This document shows, one piece after another, positions 8,015 to 14,864 of a stretch of 22,634 nucleotides of DNA. The notes below the pieces were generated by a model, which did not search any database, had not been told where the DNA came from, and saw only the letters and a program-made list of their open reading frames with translations. The stretch comes from a virus. Positions within the stretch are counted from its first letter, which is position 1. The number at the start of each line of letters is the position of its first letter. The stretch spans positions 1 to 22,634 of the IMG/VR virus record IMGVR_UViG_3300032288_000591. One strand, written 5' to 3'. Made by a program: the position numbers and the translations under genes.

Positions 8015-8478
8015 TGATGAACAGGATAGCCCCGGCATCTTTAGTTCTTACAGCAGCTACTCTGGTAGGTATAGCCGTAGAAGAAGGCTTTGTAGGCACT
8101 GCTTATACTCCAGTTAAAGGCGATGTACCTACTATAGGTTTCGGGACTACCTCTGGAGTTAAGCAGGGAGATAAAATAACCCCGGAAAGGGCGCTAGTAA
8201 AACTACTCGATGATGCTAGTAAATTTACTCAGGCAGTTAAGACTTGTGCTCCAGTACCTATGTATCAGTACGAGTTTGATGCTTATGTGTCTCTCACGTA
8301 CAATATTGGCCCCACTGCTTTTTGTAATTCTACTCTGGTTAAGAAGCTCCTAGCTTATGATTATGAAGCAGCTTGCAAAGAGATCCTCAAGTGGGATCAC
8401 TTCAAAGGCAAGCCTCTGAAGGGACTGACACTACGGAGACAGAGGGAATATAACCTCTGTATAGGTAAGCATGAATAG
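8014..8478 (+). CDS. SAR endolysin, lysozyme family GH24
   Basis: A 154-aa muramidase. Residues 5-22 are a weakly hydrophobic Ala/Thr/Leu stretch without a cleavage site, as in signal-arrest-release endolysins of the phage 21 type, which are exported in the membrane and activated on release. The active-site glutamate is E24 in EEGF; Y31 and T40 in TIGFG fit the T4 lysozyme pattern. The aspartate between them is not at the T4 spacing: the segment reads YTPVKGDVPT, with D37. The fold is confirmed by YQYEFDAYVSLTYNIGPTAF and the TLRRQRE ending. ATG ATG gives two possible starts. It overlaps the holin by one base and Rz by eight. Confidence 0.85.
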   Translation: MMNRIAPASLVLTAATLVGIAVEEGFVGTAYTPVKGDVPTIGFGTTSGVKQGDKITPERALVKLLDDASKFTQAVKTCAPVPMYQYEFDAYVSLTYNIGPTAFCNSTLVKKLLAYDYEAACKEILKWDHFKGKPLKGLTLRRQREYNLCIGKHE

Positions 8479-8911
8479 AATCATTATTGCCTTGGTTATA
8501 TACATAGCCTCCGTAGTCCTCTCTGGATGGTATTTCTACGGAGTAGGTAGAGACAAGGAAGCTAAGAAGTTTTCCGAGTATAGAGAAGCTCAAAAAGCTT
8601 TGGTATTGCAACTACAGAAGGACAATCAAGATAAGATTGTGTCTTTACAAAAGGATAAAGAGAATGCTATTAAGAATCTTAATAAGCGTCATGCTTCTAT
8701 CGTTGACAGCCTGCGCCAGCGTCCAGAAAGACCATCCATTGCCACCCCTCAAGCCCCTAGTGCTGCCCTTGTCTGCACAGGAGCAGGAAGCACTGGAGAC
8801 AAACTTTATAGAGAGGATGCAGAGTTTCTTATCGGGGAAGCTACCCGAGCAGAAGTCCTTAGACAAGCCTTAAAAGCTTGCAGAGCACAATTAGAATCTA
8901 CAAATAATTAA
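8471..8911 (+). CDS. Rz: Rz-like inner-membrane spanin (i-spanin)
   Basis: A 146-aa protein with an N-terminal membrane anchor (residues 4-23, IIIALVIYIASVVLSGWYFY) followed by a charged coiled coil (about 27-80). The periplasmic C-terminal half carries cysteines at C102 and near residue 138. This is the Rz layout: the anchor stays in the inner membrane and the coiled coil bridges to the lipoprotein Rz1 so that the outer membrane fuses at lysis. It follows the endolysin with an 8-base overlap and contains the whole Rz1 reading frame at +1. Its stop lies at the edge of the terminator hairpin. Confidence 0.85.
   Translation: MNRIIIALVIYIASVVLSGWYFYGVGRDKEAKKFSEYREAQKALVLQLQKDNQDKIVSLQKDKENAIKNLNKRHASIVDSLRQRPERPSIATPQAPSAALVCTGAGSTGDKLYREDAEFLIGEATRAEVLRQALKACRAQLESTNN
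8637..8873 (+). CDS. Rz1: Rz1-like outer-membrane lipoprotein spanin (o-spanin)
   Basis: A 78-aa protein fully inside Rz in another frame. It has a basic N-terminus (KRIKR), a hydrophobic signal and a lipobox L23-T24-A25-C26, so the mature lipoprotein starts at C26. A proline-rich stretch (HPLPPLKPLVLPL) follows, the usual mark of Rz1. An alternative ATG nine codons in (8664) gives a shorter signal peptide that would also work. It should be lipidated, sorted to the outer membrane and join Rz across the periplasm. Full nesting is known from lambda-type spanins; here signal, lipobox and proline run make it convincing despite the overlap. Confidence 0.85.
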   Translation: MCLYKRIKRMLLRILISVMLLSLTACASVQKDHPLPPLKPLVLPLSAQEQEALETNFIERMQSFLSGKLPEQKSLDKP

Positions 8912-8944
8912 GCCCCTACAGAGTCTCCTCTGAGGGGCTTTTTT
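8911..8944. terminator. Bidirectional terminator between convergent blocks
   Basis: AGCCCCT (8911-8917) pairs with AGGGGCT (8933-8939), and ACAGAG/CTCTG extends the stem with one mismatch. A T-run follows on the + strand (8939-8944), while the - strand side continues as TTAATTATTT. It sits between the stop of Rz (8911) and the stop of the ClpP-like gene (8949), so it can end transcription from both sides. Confidence 0.88.
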
Positions 8945-8948
8945 GTTA

Positions 8949-9581
8949 CTATTCTTCGCTTACTTCCGTATCCACTACTATTTTCTTAGGTTTAGATTGA
9001 TTTCTCAGATGCCTATACCTACGTTGGATACGCTTACGTGCCTCATCAGCATCAAACCAGAATTCTCTACCTTTCTTGAGTTCTTCCATCTCACGAGGAG
9101 TAAGGAAGCCTGTATAGGCAGTATCCAGTAGCTTATTTAACTGTCTCGTTGCGAAGTCTGTTTGTGACTTGACGTTTGGGACAGTGCCGACACTGCCGTA
9201 GTGAGCAGTGTGAAGCATAAACTCTGCACTATCAGCAATGAGGCACTGAGGAGCCATGCAAACCAACATAGAGGCAGCAGAATAAGCAGCGCCAATGACC
9301 GTAACAGCGACTTCACCTCGACATCCTTTCATAGCTTCGATAATCTGCCAGATACTGTCTGTCCTACCTCCGTAGGAATTGACAAGCATATTGACAGTAT
9401 CGTGTTCATTACAGGTAGCCAAGCATTGAATTACATCTCTGTAGTTCGATGGCTGGATAACGTCATCATCCAAGAAAACAATGTGAGTGTTTATCTCGGT
9501 TGTGATTGTCCTTATCATGCCATTTTGTTGCTTGGACGGATCTTGCATAACGATCAATTCCTCATCATTAGCTTTCCCCAC
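8949..9581 (-). CDS. ClpP-like serine protease
   Basis: A 210-aa protein with a GTG start and a strong AAGGAGG six bases before it. The ClpP/crotonase-like fold shows in VNSYGGRTDSIWQIIEAMKG (residues 68-87), VIGAAYSAASML with the nucleophile S101, and FMLHTAHYG with H124. Aligning REFWFDADEA to the ClpP segment that carries the third triad residue puts E173 where Asp is usual. Length is near that of bacterial ClpP. In phages such proteins are most often head-maturation proteases next to portal and capsid genes; this one lies last in the replication and nucleotide array, just after RNR. It may adapt host proteolysis or process a phage protein; the substrate is unknown. Confidence 0.85.
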   Translation of the reverse strand: MGKANDEELIVMQDPSKQQNGMIRTITTEINTHIVFLDDDVIQPSNYRDVIQCLATCNEHDTVNMLVNSYGGRTDSIWQIIEAMKGCRGEVAVTVIGAAYSAASMLVCMAPQCLIADSAEFMLHTAHYGSVGTVPNVKSQTDFATRQLNKLLDTAYTGFLTPREMEELKKGREFWFDADEARKRIQRRYRHLRNQSKPKKIVVDTEVSEE

Positions 9582-9592
9582 TGTCAGCCTCC

Positions 9593-11509
9593 TTAAAAAG
9601 CAATTTCACAAGCTCCTGCGGTACAGGCCAATGTCTGAGTACCCTCTACATTGTCGGTATTCTCAAAGAAACTCTCCCAGTCAATACCAGCAGGCATCTT
9701 AGAGGCCAAGTCCTCGTATGTGGCAGCATCAATAGTCTCATAAGGAGCTTGTCGATATGTTCCACCATCGTGAGGCAGGAATGACACCCCTGTTACCTCA
9801 TCGAAGTATTCCCATACCCACGCTCCTACGGCAGGCCATTCGTGCTCCTTCACAGAGATCGTTACCGAAGGCTTATGCTCACACCAGTGACGCTGAAAAG
9901 CAAGCCACAGACGTAGATGCTTGATAGCGTCAATATCATCCCTGAGCACTGCACCGTCACCTACCTTAACAGGAAAACTGAATACAGTAGTGCTGTCAGG
10001 CTTCATAAAGCAAGGCTCTGCAGGAAACCCTTGAGACTTCAGGAAAGCTGTCAGAGGATCTTTATTATCAGATCTTACACGACGAATGAAATACTTAGAA
10101 TGTTGAGGGTGAATGCCACTAGCAGTGCCAGTAAGCTGACTGACCGTCCCTTCAGGCTTAACGCAGGTGATAGATGCGCTACAATTGATACCAAGATTGC
10201 CAGCGTACTCAGAATTAACATGAACAGCCACATTTTTAAGTTCCTCCAGTCGTGCTGCTAATCCGTCATCGTCAGGATTATTCAGCAATGCATTGTCTAA
10301 AATACCTGTCATGGATACACCAAGCAGGCGCTCTTCTTCAGTGTTTGTCTGCCAAATCTTCCGAAGGTACGGGAAATGTGTCAGAGTCGATTGAAAAGTT
10401 CCAAGGATCGTTGCCAAGCGTACCTTATTACGAAGTCGATCCATAGAATCGGTACTACGAACAATAACGCTACTAAGATTACAAAACTGGTAAGGACGTA
10501 GGATAATTTCAGAGCAAGGATTAGTGCCCCACTCTTTACCAAGTTCCCTGCGTCCATTCTTCGCTGCTTGGAGATCCGAAGCATAGCGATTAAAGATTCC
10601 ACGCTCTCCCGAATGACTTTCATAAATGCTACTCCATTCACGCATGAATTGACCTACAGAGGGCTTGACATCATATACCGCACTGTTGTTAGCCAGAGCA
10701 CGTTGACCGTTACCATCCCACCAATTACCTGCCTTAGCATGAGCCATACGATCATCACTAAGATCAGACAAACTAATCATGGCACTACGGCGTACTCCTC
10801 CGACCACAACAACTTCACCAACTTTGCATAGAATGTCGTGAGCTTCCAAGCTCGTAAGCTTACGTCCCGCTGCGGTTTTGAACTTAGAGACAACATACTT
10901 AAACAGTTCTACAAGAGGTTCTGGGCCACTTGCACGTCCACCGAATGTTTTAAGTCTAGTACCTGCCGGTCTAACAGCAGATACGTCCCATTTTGGGATT
11001 TCACCTGCATATAACAAGGCAACAACCTGTCGGAGAGCCTTTGCCCATCCTTCTTTGGAGTCTTTAACGACAACCACAGTGCCAGAATCGAACAACTGAC
11101 ACGGGATTTCAGGGAGTTTGTTGACATATTTTTGCTCCACACTAAAGCCTACACCTGTCCCACAAAGCAGAATGTACATAGCCTCATCGAATGCCTTGAC
11201 ATCATCAATAGGCAGATATGAACAGTTAAACCCTGCAATGTTCTGACGATCAAGAGCCTCTCCAGCTGTCATAATAGCCCTCATAGAAGGCATGACTTCT
11301 AGATTATTGATAGCATTATAAAGCTCATCGTAGAGATCATCAGATAAAGTATAGTTAAACTTGGTACTCAGATGCTTACGCATGAATTCCATGTACCGTT
11401 CTACTGTCTCATTCCAGTGCTCCCTACGACCTTTATCATCCAAGAAACGAGAATATCTACTCTTTGCAATGTATGTCTGGTACGGGGTCATATTATTAAA
11501 AGTAGTCAT
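9593..11509 (-). CDS. nrdJ: Adenosylcobalamin-dependent ribonucleotide reductase, class II, monomeric type
   Basis: A 638-aa enzyme that reduces ribonucleotides (triphosphates in the best-known monomeric relatives) to deoxyribonucleotides with a radical made from vitamin B12 coenzyme. The active-site residues match the Lactobacillus leichmannii type in spacing: C96 (GFNCSYLP) and C343 (FCNLSSV) as the redox pair, N330, C332 as the thiyl-radical cysteine and E334 in TNPCSEI, and the C-terminal shuttle pair C629/C634 (ACTAGACEIAF). It is shorter than the 739-aa bacterial enzyme. No R2 subunit gene is present or needed. It depends on host cobalamin and works with ThyX and MazG nearby to supply dNTPs. 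The ClpP-like gene follows after a short spacer. Confidence 0.96.
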   Translation of the reverse strand: MTTFNNMTPYQTYIAKSRYSRFLDDKGRREHWNETVERYMEFMRKHLSTKFNYTLSDDLYDELYNAINNLEVMPSMRAIMTAGEALDRQNIAGFNCSYLPIDDVKAFDEAMYILLCGTGVGFSVEQKYVNKLPEIPCQLFDSGTVVVVKDSKEGWAKALRQVVALLYAGEIPKWDVSAVRPAGTRLKTFGGRASGPEPLVELFKYVVSKFKTAAGRKLTSLEAHDILCKVGEVVVVGGVRRSAMISLSDLSDDRMAHAKAGNWWDGNGQRALANNSAVYDVKPSVGQFMREWSSIYESHSGERGIFNRYASDLQAAKNGRRELGKEWGTNPCSEIILRPYQFCNLSSVIVRSTDSMDRLRNKVRLATILGTFQSTLTHFPYLRKIWQTNTEEERLLGVSMTGILDNALLNNPDDDGLAARLEELKNVAVHVNSEYAGNLGINCSASITCVKPEGTVSQLTGTASGIHPQHSKYFIRRVRSDNKDPLTAFLKSQGFPAEPCFMKPDSTTVFSFPVKVGDGAVLRDDIDAIKHLRLWLAFQRHWCEHKPSVTISVKEHEWPAVGAWVWEYFDEVTGVSFLPHDGGTYRQAPYETIDAATYEDLASKMPAGIDWESFFENTDNVEGTQTLACTAGACEIAF

Positions 11510-11660
11510 TGATTTCCTTTTCTAGTTTATATTGTTTATCTTCTATCAAATCTTCAAAACGCTCGACAAGTTCATCACTATGTATGTTTAATAACTCTAG
11601 TAATGTGATCTCATCGAGCATTGAAAGTCTCTCTTTTAGTTCATCAAGAGTTAGACTCAT
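11496..11660 (-). CDS. Small acidic helical protein, 54 aa
   Basis: A short gene found by reading the gap: ATG at 11660 with GAGGGAGAT eight bases upstream, stop TAA at 11496. The peptide (MSLTLDELKERLSMLDEITL and LELLNIHSDELVERFEDL) is rich in Leu, Glu and Asp and should be fully helical, perhaps dimeric. It overlaps the DUF3310 gene by 17 bases and RNR by 14, in keeping with the packing of this array. I recall similar 50-60-aa proteins in T7-like aquatic phages near the same genes, but their function is unknown to me. Confidence 0.8.
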   Translation of the reverse strand: MSLTLDELKERLSMLDEITLLELLNIHSDELVERFEDLIEDKQYKLEKEINDYF

Positions 11661-12045
11661 GTTTATCAATCTCCCTCTGTAGATACCACAGAGCCTTCTT
11701 CAGATCCTCCAGAGGCTTCCCCTTGTGCTTATGTCTAGCAATGTACTTGACTGCGTTGGCAAGCCTGAAGTTTAGATTCCAGTCCTCAATGACATCTATA
11801 ACCTCGTACTTCCCTGTCGTGTAGTGTTTTGGTTTATTGACAACATCCTCACGAGAAGCCTCAAACATATCTTCGTATTCCCAGTTCTTAACTGCCTGTG
11901 TTAAAGGCTTGAAGTCAGGAATGCTGCTGTTGATATAGACATTTCGATCCACAAACTTATTGTACCCTTCACAGGTACTGCACGGTGCTTTGTCACGGTC
12001 TTGTTCCATGTAAAAACACCTGTTACATTTATGTTCTTTGTTCAT
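11644..12045 (-). CDS. DUF3310 protein with N-terminal zinc-binding motif
   Basis: A 133-aa protein. Residues 7-25 hold C7-x2-C10 and C22-x2-C25, a likely zinc site. Residues 66-127 are a DUF3310 domain: VNKPKHYTTGKYEVIDVIED, then NAVKYIARHKHKGKPLEDLK and KKALWYLQREI. DUF3310 also occurs in T7 gp1.7, reported as a nucleotide kinase, so a role in nucleotide metabolism or sensing is possible, but the domain alone has no proven activity here. The start overlaps the exonuclease stop as TAATG, with GAAGGGAATCTA as ribosome-binding site. The neighbours (exonuclease, MazG, ThyX, RNR) support a nucleotide-pool function. Confidence 0.85.
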   Translation of the reverse strand: MNKEHKCNRCFYMEQDRDKAPCSTCEGYNKFVDRNVYINSSIPDFKPLTQAVKNWEYEDMFEASREDVVNKPKHYTTGKYEVIDVIEDWNLNFRLANAVKYIARHKHKGKPLEDLKKALWYLQREIDKHESNS

Positions 12046-12782
12046 TAGATTCCCTTCAACACTTGTTCAGGAAGTTTCATACTTGTTCTCTCGCTGCTCC
12101 ATGCACCACAGGCGTTGCACTGATAACGCTGATACTTTCCTGCTTTGGTCACATTATATCCTCGCTTGGTCAGCAGTCCAGATCCACAGGTAGGACAACT
12201 CAGGGGTGTCTCATCATGCACAGCCTTACTAGGATGGTTCTTGATCCAAGGAAGAAACTCGTAGTAGACCTTCTCAAGGAGCACCACATCCTGCTTGTTA
12301 TAGGCTTCCATACGCTTCCAAGCATCAAGATCCTTGTTCATGCATTTGACCCACAGCTCAAAGCCTTCATGTCCTTCCTTCTGACCTACACCCAAAGCCC
12401 TGCCAACATAGTCTAGCTTGTTGCTCGGGAACCTAAACTGCTGCCTAGCTGTCTTGAGAAGATCAATCTGAGAATACGGAGCAGGAGGAGCCAGCTTAGC
12501 TAACAAGAATTCCTTGTTTAGCGTAGGAATGTCAAACCTGCTTCCGTTGTAGTGTACCACAGCATCAGACTGTTCAAGCAGCTTATGGATCTGTCGGAGC
12601 ATCTTCTTGTGACCATCAAGGATCGAAGAGAACATGACTTCATCTTCACCTAGCCACTTAGCTGCCCAACAAAGCATCTTGCTACTATCTACGATCTGAC
12701 TGATACTGATGTTCTGTTTAAAAAGCCCCCACACATATGCCGTGTTAGGGGCTGATTCGATGTCCAACAAAAGAATTTTCAT
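12045..12782 (-). CDS. DnaQ/RNase H-like 3'-5' exonuclease with C-terminal zinc ribbon
   Basis: A 245-aa protein. Residues 1-180 are a DEDDy exonuclease-like domain: D7 and E9 in LLLDIES, D84 in NGSRFDIPTL, and Y161/D165 in AYNKQDVVLLE. It resembles the predicted YprB-type RNase H-like domain (RNase_H_2) more than a proofreading subunit. Residues 196-225 form a zinc ribbon: C196-x2-C199 and C222-x2-C225 in CPTCG and CNACG. The phage polymerase has its own proofreading domain, so this is a second exonuclease, perhaps for ssDNA or RNA turnover or recombination. It is coupled by ATGA to the gene upstream and TAATG downstream. The substrate is not known. Confidence 0.85.
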   Translation of the reverse strand: MKILLLDIESAPNTAYVWGLFKQNISISQIVDSSKMLCWAAKWLGEDEVMFSSILDGHKKMLRQIHKLLEQSDAVVHYNGSRFDIPTLNKEFLLAKLAPPAPYSQIDLLKTARQQFRFPSNKLDYVGRALGVGQKEGHEGFELWVKCMNKDLDAWKRMEAYNKQDVVLLEKVYYEFLPWIKNHPSKAVHDETPLSCPTCGSGLLTKRGYNVTKAGKYQRYQCNACGAWSSERTSMKLPEQVLKGI

Positions 12783-13081
12783 TCATCAAGTCCCGGTTTG
12801 ATTTCCTCGTCTTGTTCATCTTCATCCTCGGGATAAAAATAATGATTGACCCAAGGATCATTCCAATTTATTTCAGTATCTGTTGAATACCTAACCCATG
12901 CTGGTTCTTGGATGCGAATCTTGTCTTTGATGTTATATTTGTAAAGACTTTCAAGGAACCTGACAAAATCCTCAAGGACATCAGACCAACGATCAAGTCC
13001 TGAAACCTGCAGATAATACCGCTTTCCATCGTAGTCTACATACTCGAAACCAAAATAATCTGTATCAAACTTATCGCTCAT
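12779..13081 (-). CDS. Acidic hypothetical protein, 100 aa
   Basis: I do not recognise this protein. I place the start at the ATG at 13081, with TGGAGG eight bases before it; an in-frame TTG 15 bases upstream overlaps that Shine-Dalgarno and is unlikely. The protein is aromatic-rich (FGFEYVDYDGKRYYLQ) and very acidic, with about 26 Asp/Glu against 11 Lys/Arg, and ends in a run of PEDEDEQDEE. Predicted secondary structure is a beta hairpin followed by one helix (DVLEDFVRFLESLYKY). It overlaps MazG by 11 bases and the exonuclease by ATGA. A role within the nucleotide or DNA-processing module is likely from context only; its charge would also fit a nucleic-acid mimic, which is a guess. Confidence 0.75.
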   Translation of the reverse strand: MSDKFDTDYFGFEYVDYDGKRYYLQVSGLDRWSDVLEDFVRFLESLYKYNIKDKIRIQEPAWVRYSTDTEINWNDPWVNHYFYPEDEDEQDEEIKPGLDE

Positions 13082-13379
13082 CTCCAGATCCTCCAATAGT
13101 CATTCGTTCAGCCCTCGAAGCAAGCTTCTGAAGGTTCTTCGATGCAATATCTGCCAAGCTCCAGCCCATGACAGTAGACAATCCAGCAAGCTGCCAGAAG
13201 ACATCTCCCATCTCTTTTTGCAAACCTTCCTCGTCTAGCATACCGTCCCGAATCCACTTAGCATACTTGCCAGCGACTTCCCCGGCCTCCGAGGTCAGAT
13301 TCGCTACCATGTAAGCAGGATTCTTAGCAGTTTCCAAGGCTGTTTCCCACGCCTTCTTTTGATAATCTTCAATCAGCAT
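13071..13379 (-). CDS. MazG-like nucleotide pyrophosphohydrolase
   Basis: A 102-aa all-helical protein with the MazG/dUTPase-type metal-binding motif: E31-x2-E34 in TSEAGEVAGKYAKW and E56-x2-D59 in QKEMGDVFWQLA. Such enzymes split (d)NTPs into monophosphates and pyrophosphate, which can sanitise the pool or provide dUMP for thymidylate synthase. Some authors link phage MazG to lowering alarmone levels; that is not shown by the sequence. The start has GGAG seven bases upstream and overlaps the ThyX stop by 11 bases, so ThyX and MazG are made together. Confidence 0.85.
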   Translation of the reverse strand: MLIEDYQKKAWETALETAKNPAYMVANLTSEAGEVAGKYAKWIRDGMLDEEGLQKEMGDVFWQLAGLSTVMGWSLADIASKNLQKLASRAERMTIGGSGDER

Positions 13380-13998
13380 TATACAACTCCATAATACTAG
13401 GACATACCAGAGTAAGTTCTTTTTTACAAGCCTCTGCTACTTCCCTGTGTTCCTTTTGTGTGCTCGGATCAGTCCTCACCTCGATGTAGTGTAGCCAGCT
13501 CCTGAGCGTACCGTTCATGTACATACGACTGACTGTCATTCCCTCAGGAAGCAATGCTCTGGCCTGCTCCTTAGCAATGCCACGATTGAGTGCTGCCTGA
13601 TACATAAACTCAGCCTCAGACTTTATACGATTCTGTGCAGCTGCCCACCAATTTTGAAGCTCCAGATCAAAAGTGTATACACTGTTTTGTCTGTTCTTCT
13701 CGTCCTGTAGTCGGCATTCCCTTGTATCAAAGCCCTGCACAGTTGCATATCTCTGAGAAAACTCTTGGAAACTAAAACTACGATGCCTGAGAATCTGCCG
13801 TGCAATGTCTCTGGTAGTCTCAATCTCCATGCAAACATTAGCCATCTCGAAAGGACTCCAGTGCTTGTTCTTGATTAGATACTTGAGCAGCTTGGAAGCA
13901 GTCGAATGGTTATGTTGGTTGTCAGGGTTACTAACTCGCGCACAGTAGGCTACTTTTTCCTCCAAATCAGGAGTAGACCATACAAGATTAACTTTCAC
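13369..13998 (-). CDS. thyX: Flavin-dependent thymidylate synthase
   Basis: A 209-aa enzyme that makes dTMP from dUMP with FAD, NADPH and methylene-tetrahydrofolate. The signature RHR-x7-S is at R71-H72-R73 to S81 (RHRSFSFQEFS), and the dUMP-binding region PEGMTVSRMYMNGTLRSWLH lies near the C-terminus. I choose the GTG at 13998 as start: it follows GGAGG with a nine-base spacer and gives the N-terminus VKVNLVWSTPDLEEKVAYCA (initiating as Met), which fits phage ThyX. A GTG 36 bases upstream would add a basic extension overlapping its neighbour by 47 bases. The length suits the family. It supplies thymidylate without host ThyA and pairs with the RNR. Confidence 0.94.
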   Translation of the reverse strand: MKVNLVWSTPDLEEKVAYCARVSNPDNQHNHSTASKLLKYLIKNKHWSPFEMANVCMEIETTRDIARQILRHRSFSFQEFSQRYATVQGFDTRECRLQDEKNRQNSVYTFDLELQNWWAAAQNRIKSEAEFMYQAALNRGIAKEQARALLPEGMTVSRMYMNGTLRSWLHYIEVRTDPSTQKEHREVAEACKKELTLVCPSIMELYNAD

Positions 13999-14179
13999 TC
14001 TTGCCCTCCTCCAAGTCAATATCTGCACCTTCACAGGTCATTTTCTCTCCTTGTCGGATACTTGCTTTTAAAGCCTCCATGATCCCGTACCTTATAAGGT
14101 CTTTTCGCTCTTCATCGGTAAGATCAAATGAATAGCAAGCTGAACCATCTTCATTTTCGTGTAAAAGACTGACATTCAT
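13988..14179 (-). CDS. Small hypothetical protein, 63 aa
   Basis: Preceded by AAGGT and AAAGA before the ATG; overlaps its upstream neighbour as ATGA and ThyX by 11 bases. The peptide has a central helix (SFDLTDEERKDLIRYGIMEA, about residues 17-36) and an acidic C-terminus. The pattern FDLTxEE...YGIxEALK recurs in small phage proteins annotated as hypothetical. There is no membrane segment or metal site. The function is unknown; the tight packing only says it is expressed with ThyX. Confidence 0.75.
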   Translation of the reverse strand: MNVSLLHENEDGSACYSFDLTDEERKDLIRYGIMEALKASIRQGEKMTCEGADIDLEEGKSES

Positions 14180-14418
14180 TCTTTACCTTTTTCAGGAAGT
14201 ATTCCAGCATCTGTTAACTCCTTCAAGAATTCCTTGAAATCATCATAGACCATGAAATATCGAAGGACACACATAATAGCTGCGGCAGTGTCCATATCGT
14301 GAAATTCAAGACATAAAAGATAATCTTCTTTTAGTCGTTCAACAACCAGAACCTCCATAATGTCATTCCATGCATCTCTCACAGTTGGCTGCTCTAGCAG
14401 CTTAAAAATACTGTTCAT
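14176..14418 (-). CDS. Small hypothetical protein, 80 aa
   Basis: I do not recognise it. The start at 14418 has AAGGAAATACATA upstream and overlaps the endonuclease I stop as TAATG. It looks fully helical, with Leu- and Val-rich segments (WNDIMEVLVVERLKEDYLLC) and a hydrophobic core around AAAIMCVLRYFMVYDDF that is probably a buried helix, not a membrane span, as it is flanked by many charges. It lies between endonuclease I and the 63-aa gene, coupled to both. Confidence 0.75.
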   Translation of the reverse strand: MNSIFKLLEQPTVRDAWNDIMEVLVVERLKEDYLLCLEFHDMDTAAAIMCVLRYFMVYDDFKEFLKELTDAGILPEKGKE

Positions 14419-14864
14419 TATGTATTTCCTTTTTCATTGATCCACTCCTGCGGGATTTCCTTGTCTGCGAATTTAAATCCGTACTTCTTGCACCAGTCAG
14501 CATAGGTAGTTCTACTCTTCTTGCTAATACGTGCGCTGGAATTAGAAAACACAAACCGAATATCGACTGAAGGATTATGCTTCTTGACGAGCATATGTTT
14601 TTGTCTATCTGCAGGTAGGAATCTTCCTTTAGTCTCTACGATGATGCCATTAGCGAGAACAAAGTCTGGAGTATAGACATGAGATGAAGCTGGTTTTATA
14701 TAGTTCAGTTTCAGTTGCTCATAGGTAAACTCCACACCGCTGTCCTCTAGCTGCTTGGCAATGCGTTCCTCTAGACCACTGCGGAATCCATATTTCTGTC
14801 CTACCTGCTTAGCTGTCAAGGGTGCTTTTCTTTTGACGCTAACAGTTCTTTTGGAGGTAGCCAT
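14418..14864 (-). CDS. T7 endonuclease I-like Holliday junction resolvase
   Basis: A 148-aa protein, nearly the same length as T7 gp3 (149). The fold and active site are clear: E32 in GFRSGLEERIAKQL, D67 in SSHVYTPDFVL, and E77 and K79 in GIIVETKGRF, equivalent to T7 E20, D55, E65 and K67. It cuts four-way and branched DNA before packaging and helps recycle host DNA. I choose the ATG at 14864, with AAGGAG five bases upstream; a GTG 27 bases upstream would extend it with a run of basic residues inside the previous gene. It overlaps the exonuclease by 49 bases. The N-terminal 20 residues are very basic and probably bind DNA. Confidence 0.94.
   Translation of the reverse strand: MATSKRTVSVKRKAPLTAKQVGQKYGFRSGLEERIAKQLEDSGVEFTYEQLKLNYIKPASSHVYTPDFVLANGIIVETKGRFLPADRQKHMLVKKHNPSVDIRFVFSNSSARISKKSRTTYADWCKKYGFKFADKEIPQEWINEKGNT

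Noticed and set aside
9201-9596. Open frame of 131 codons on the + strand
   Set aside because: It is antisense to the ClpP-like gene, with no family pattern and no ribosome site.
12521-12560. TTGACA on the minus strand within the exonuclease gene as a promoter
   Set aside because: The sequence 16-18 bases downstream (GGAATT, GAATTC, AATTCT) is not a -10 box.
13082-13096. N-terminal extension of the 100-aa acidic protein from TTG
   Set aside because: The TTG overlaps the Shine-Dalgarno of the ATG at 13081, which has ideal spacing.
13999-14034. 12-residue basic extension of ThyX from an upstream GTG
   Set aside because: It has no ribosome site of its own, overlaps its neighbour by 47 bases, and its codons include the GGAGG used by the GTG at 13998.
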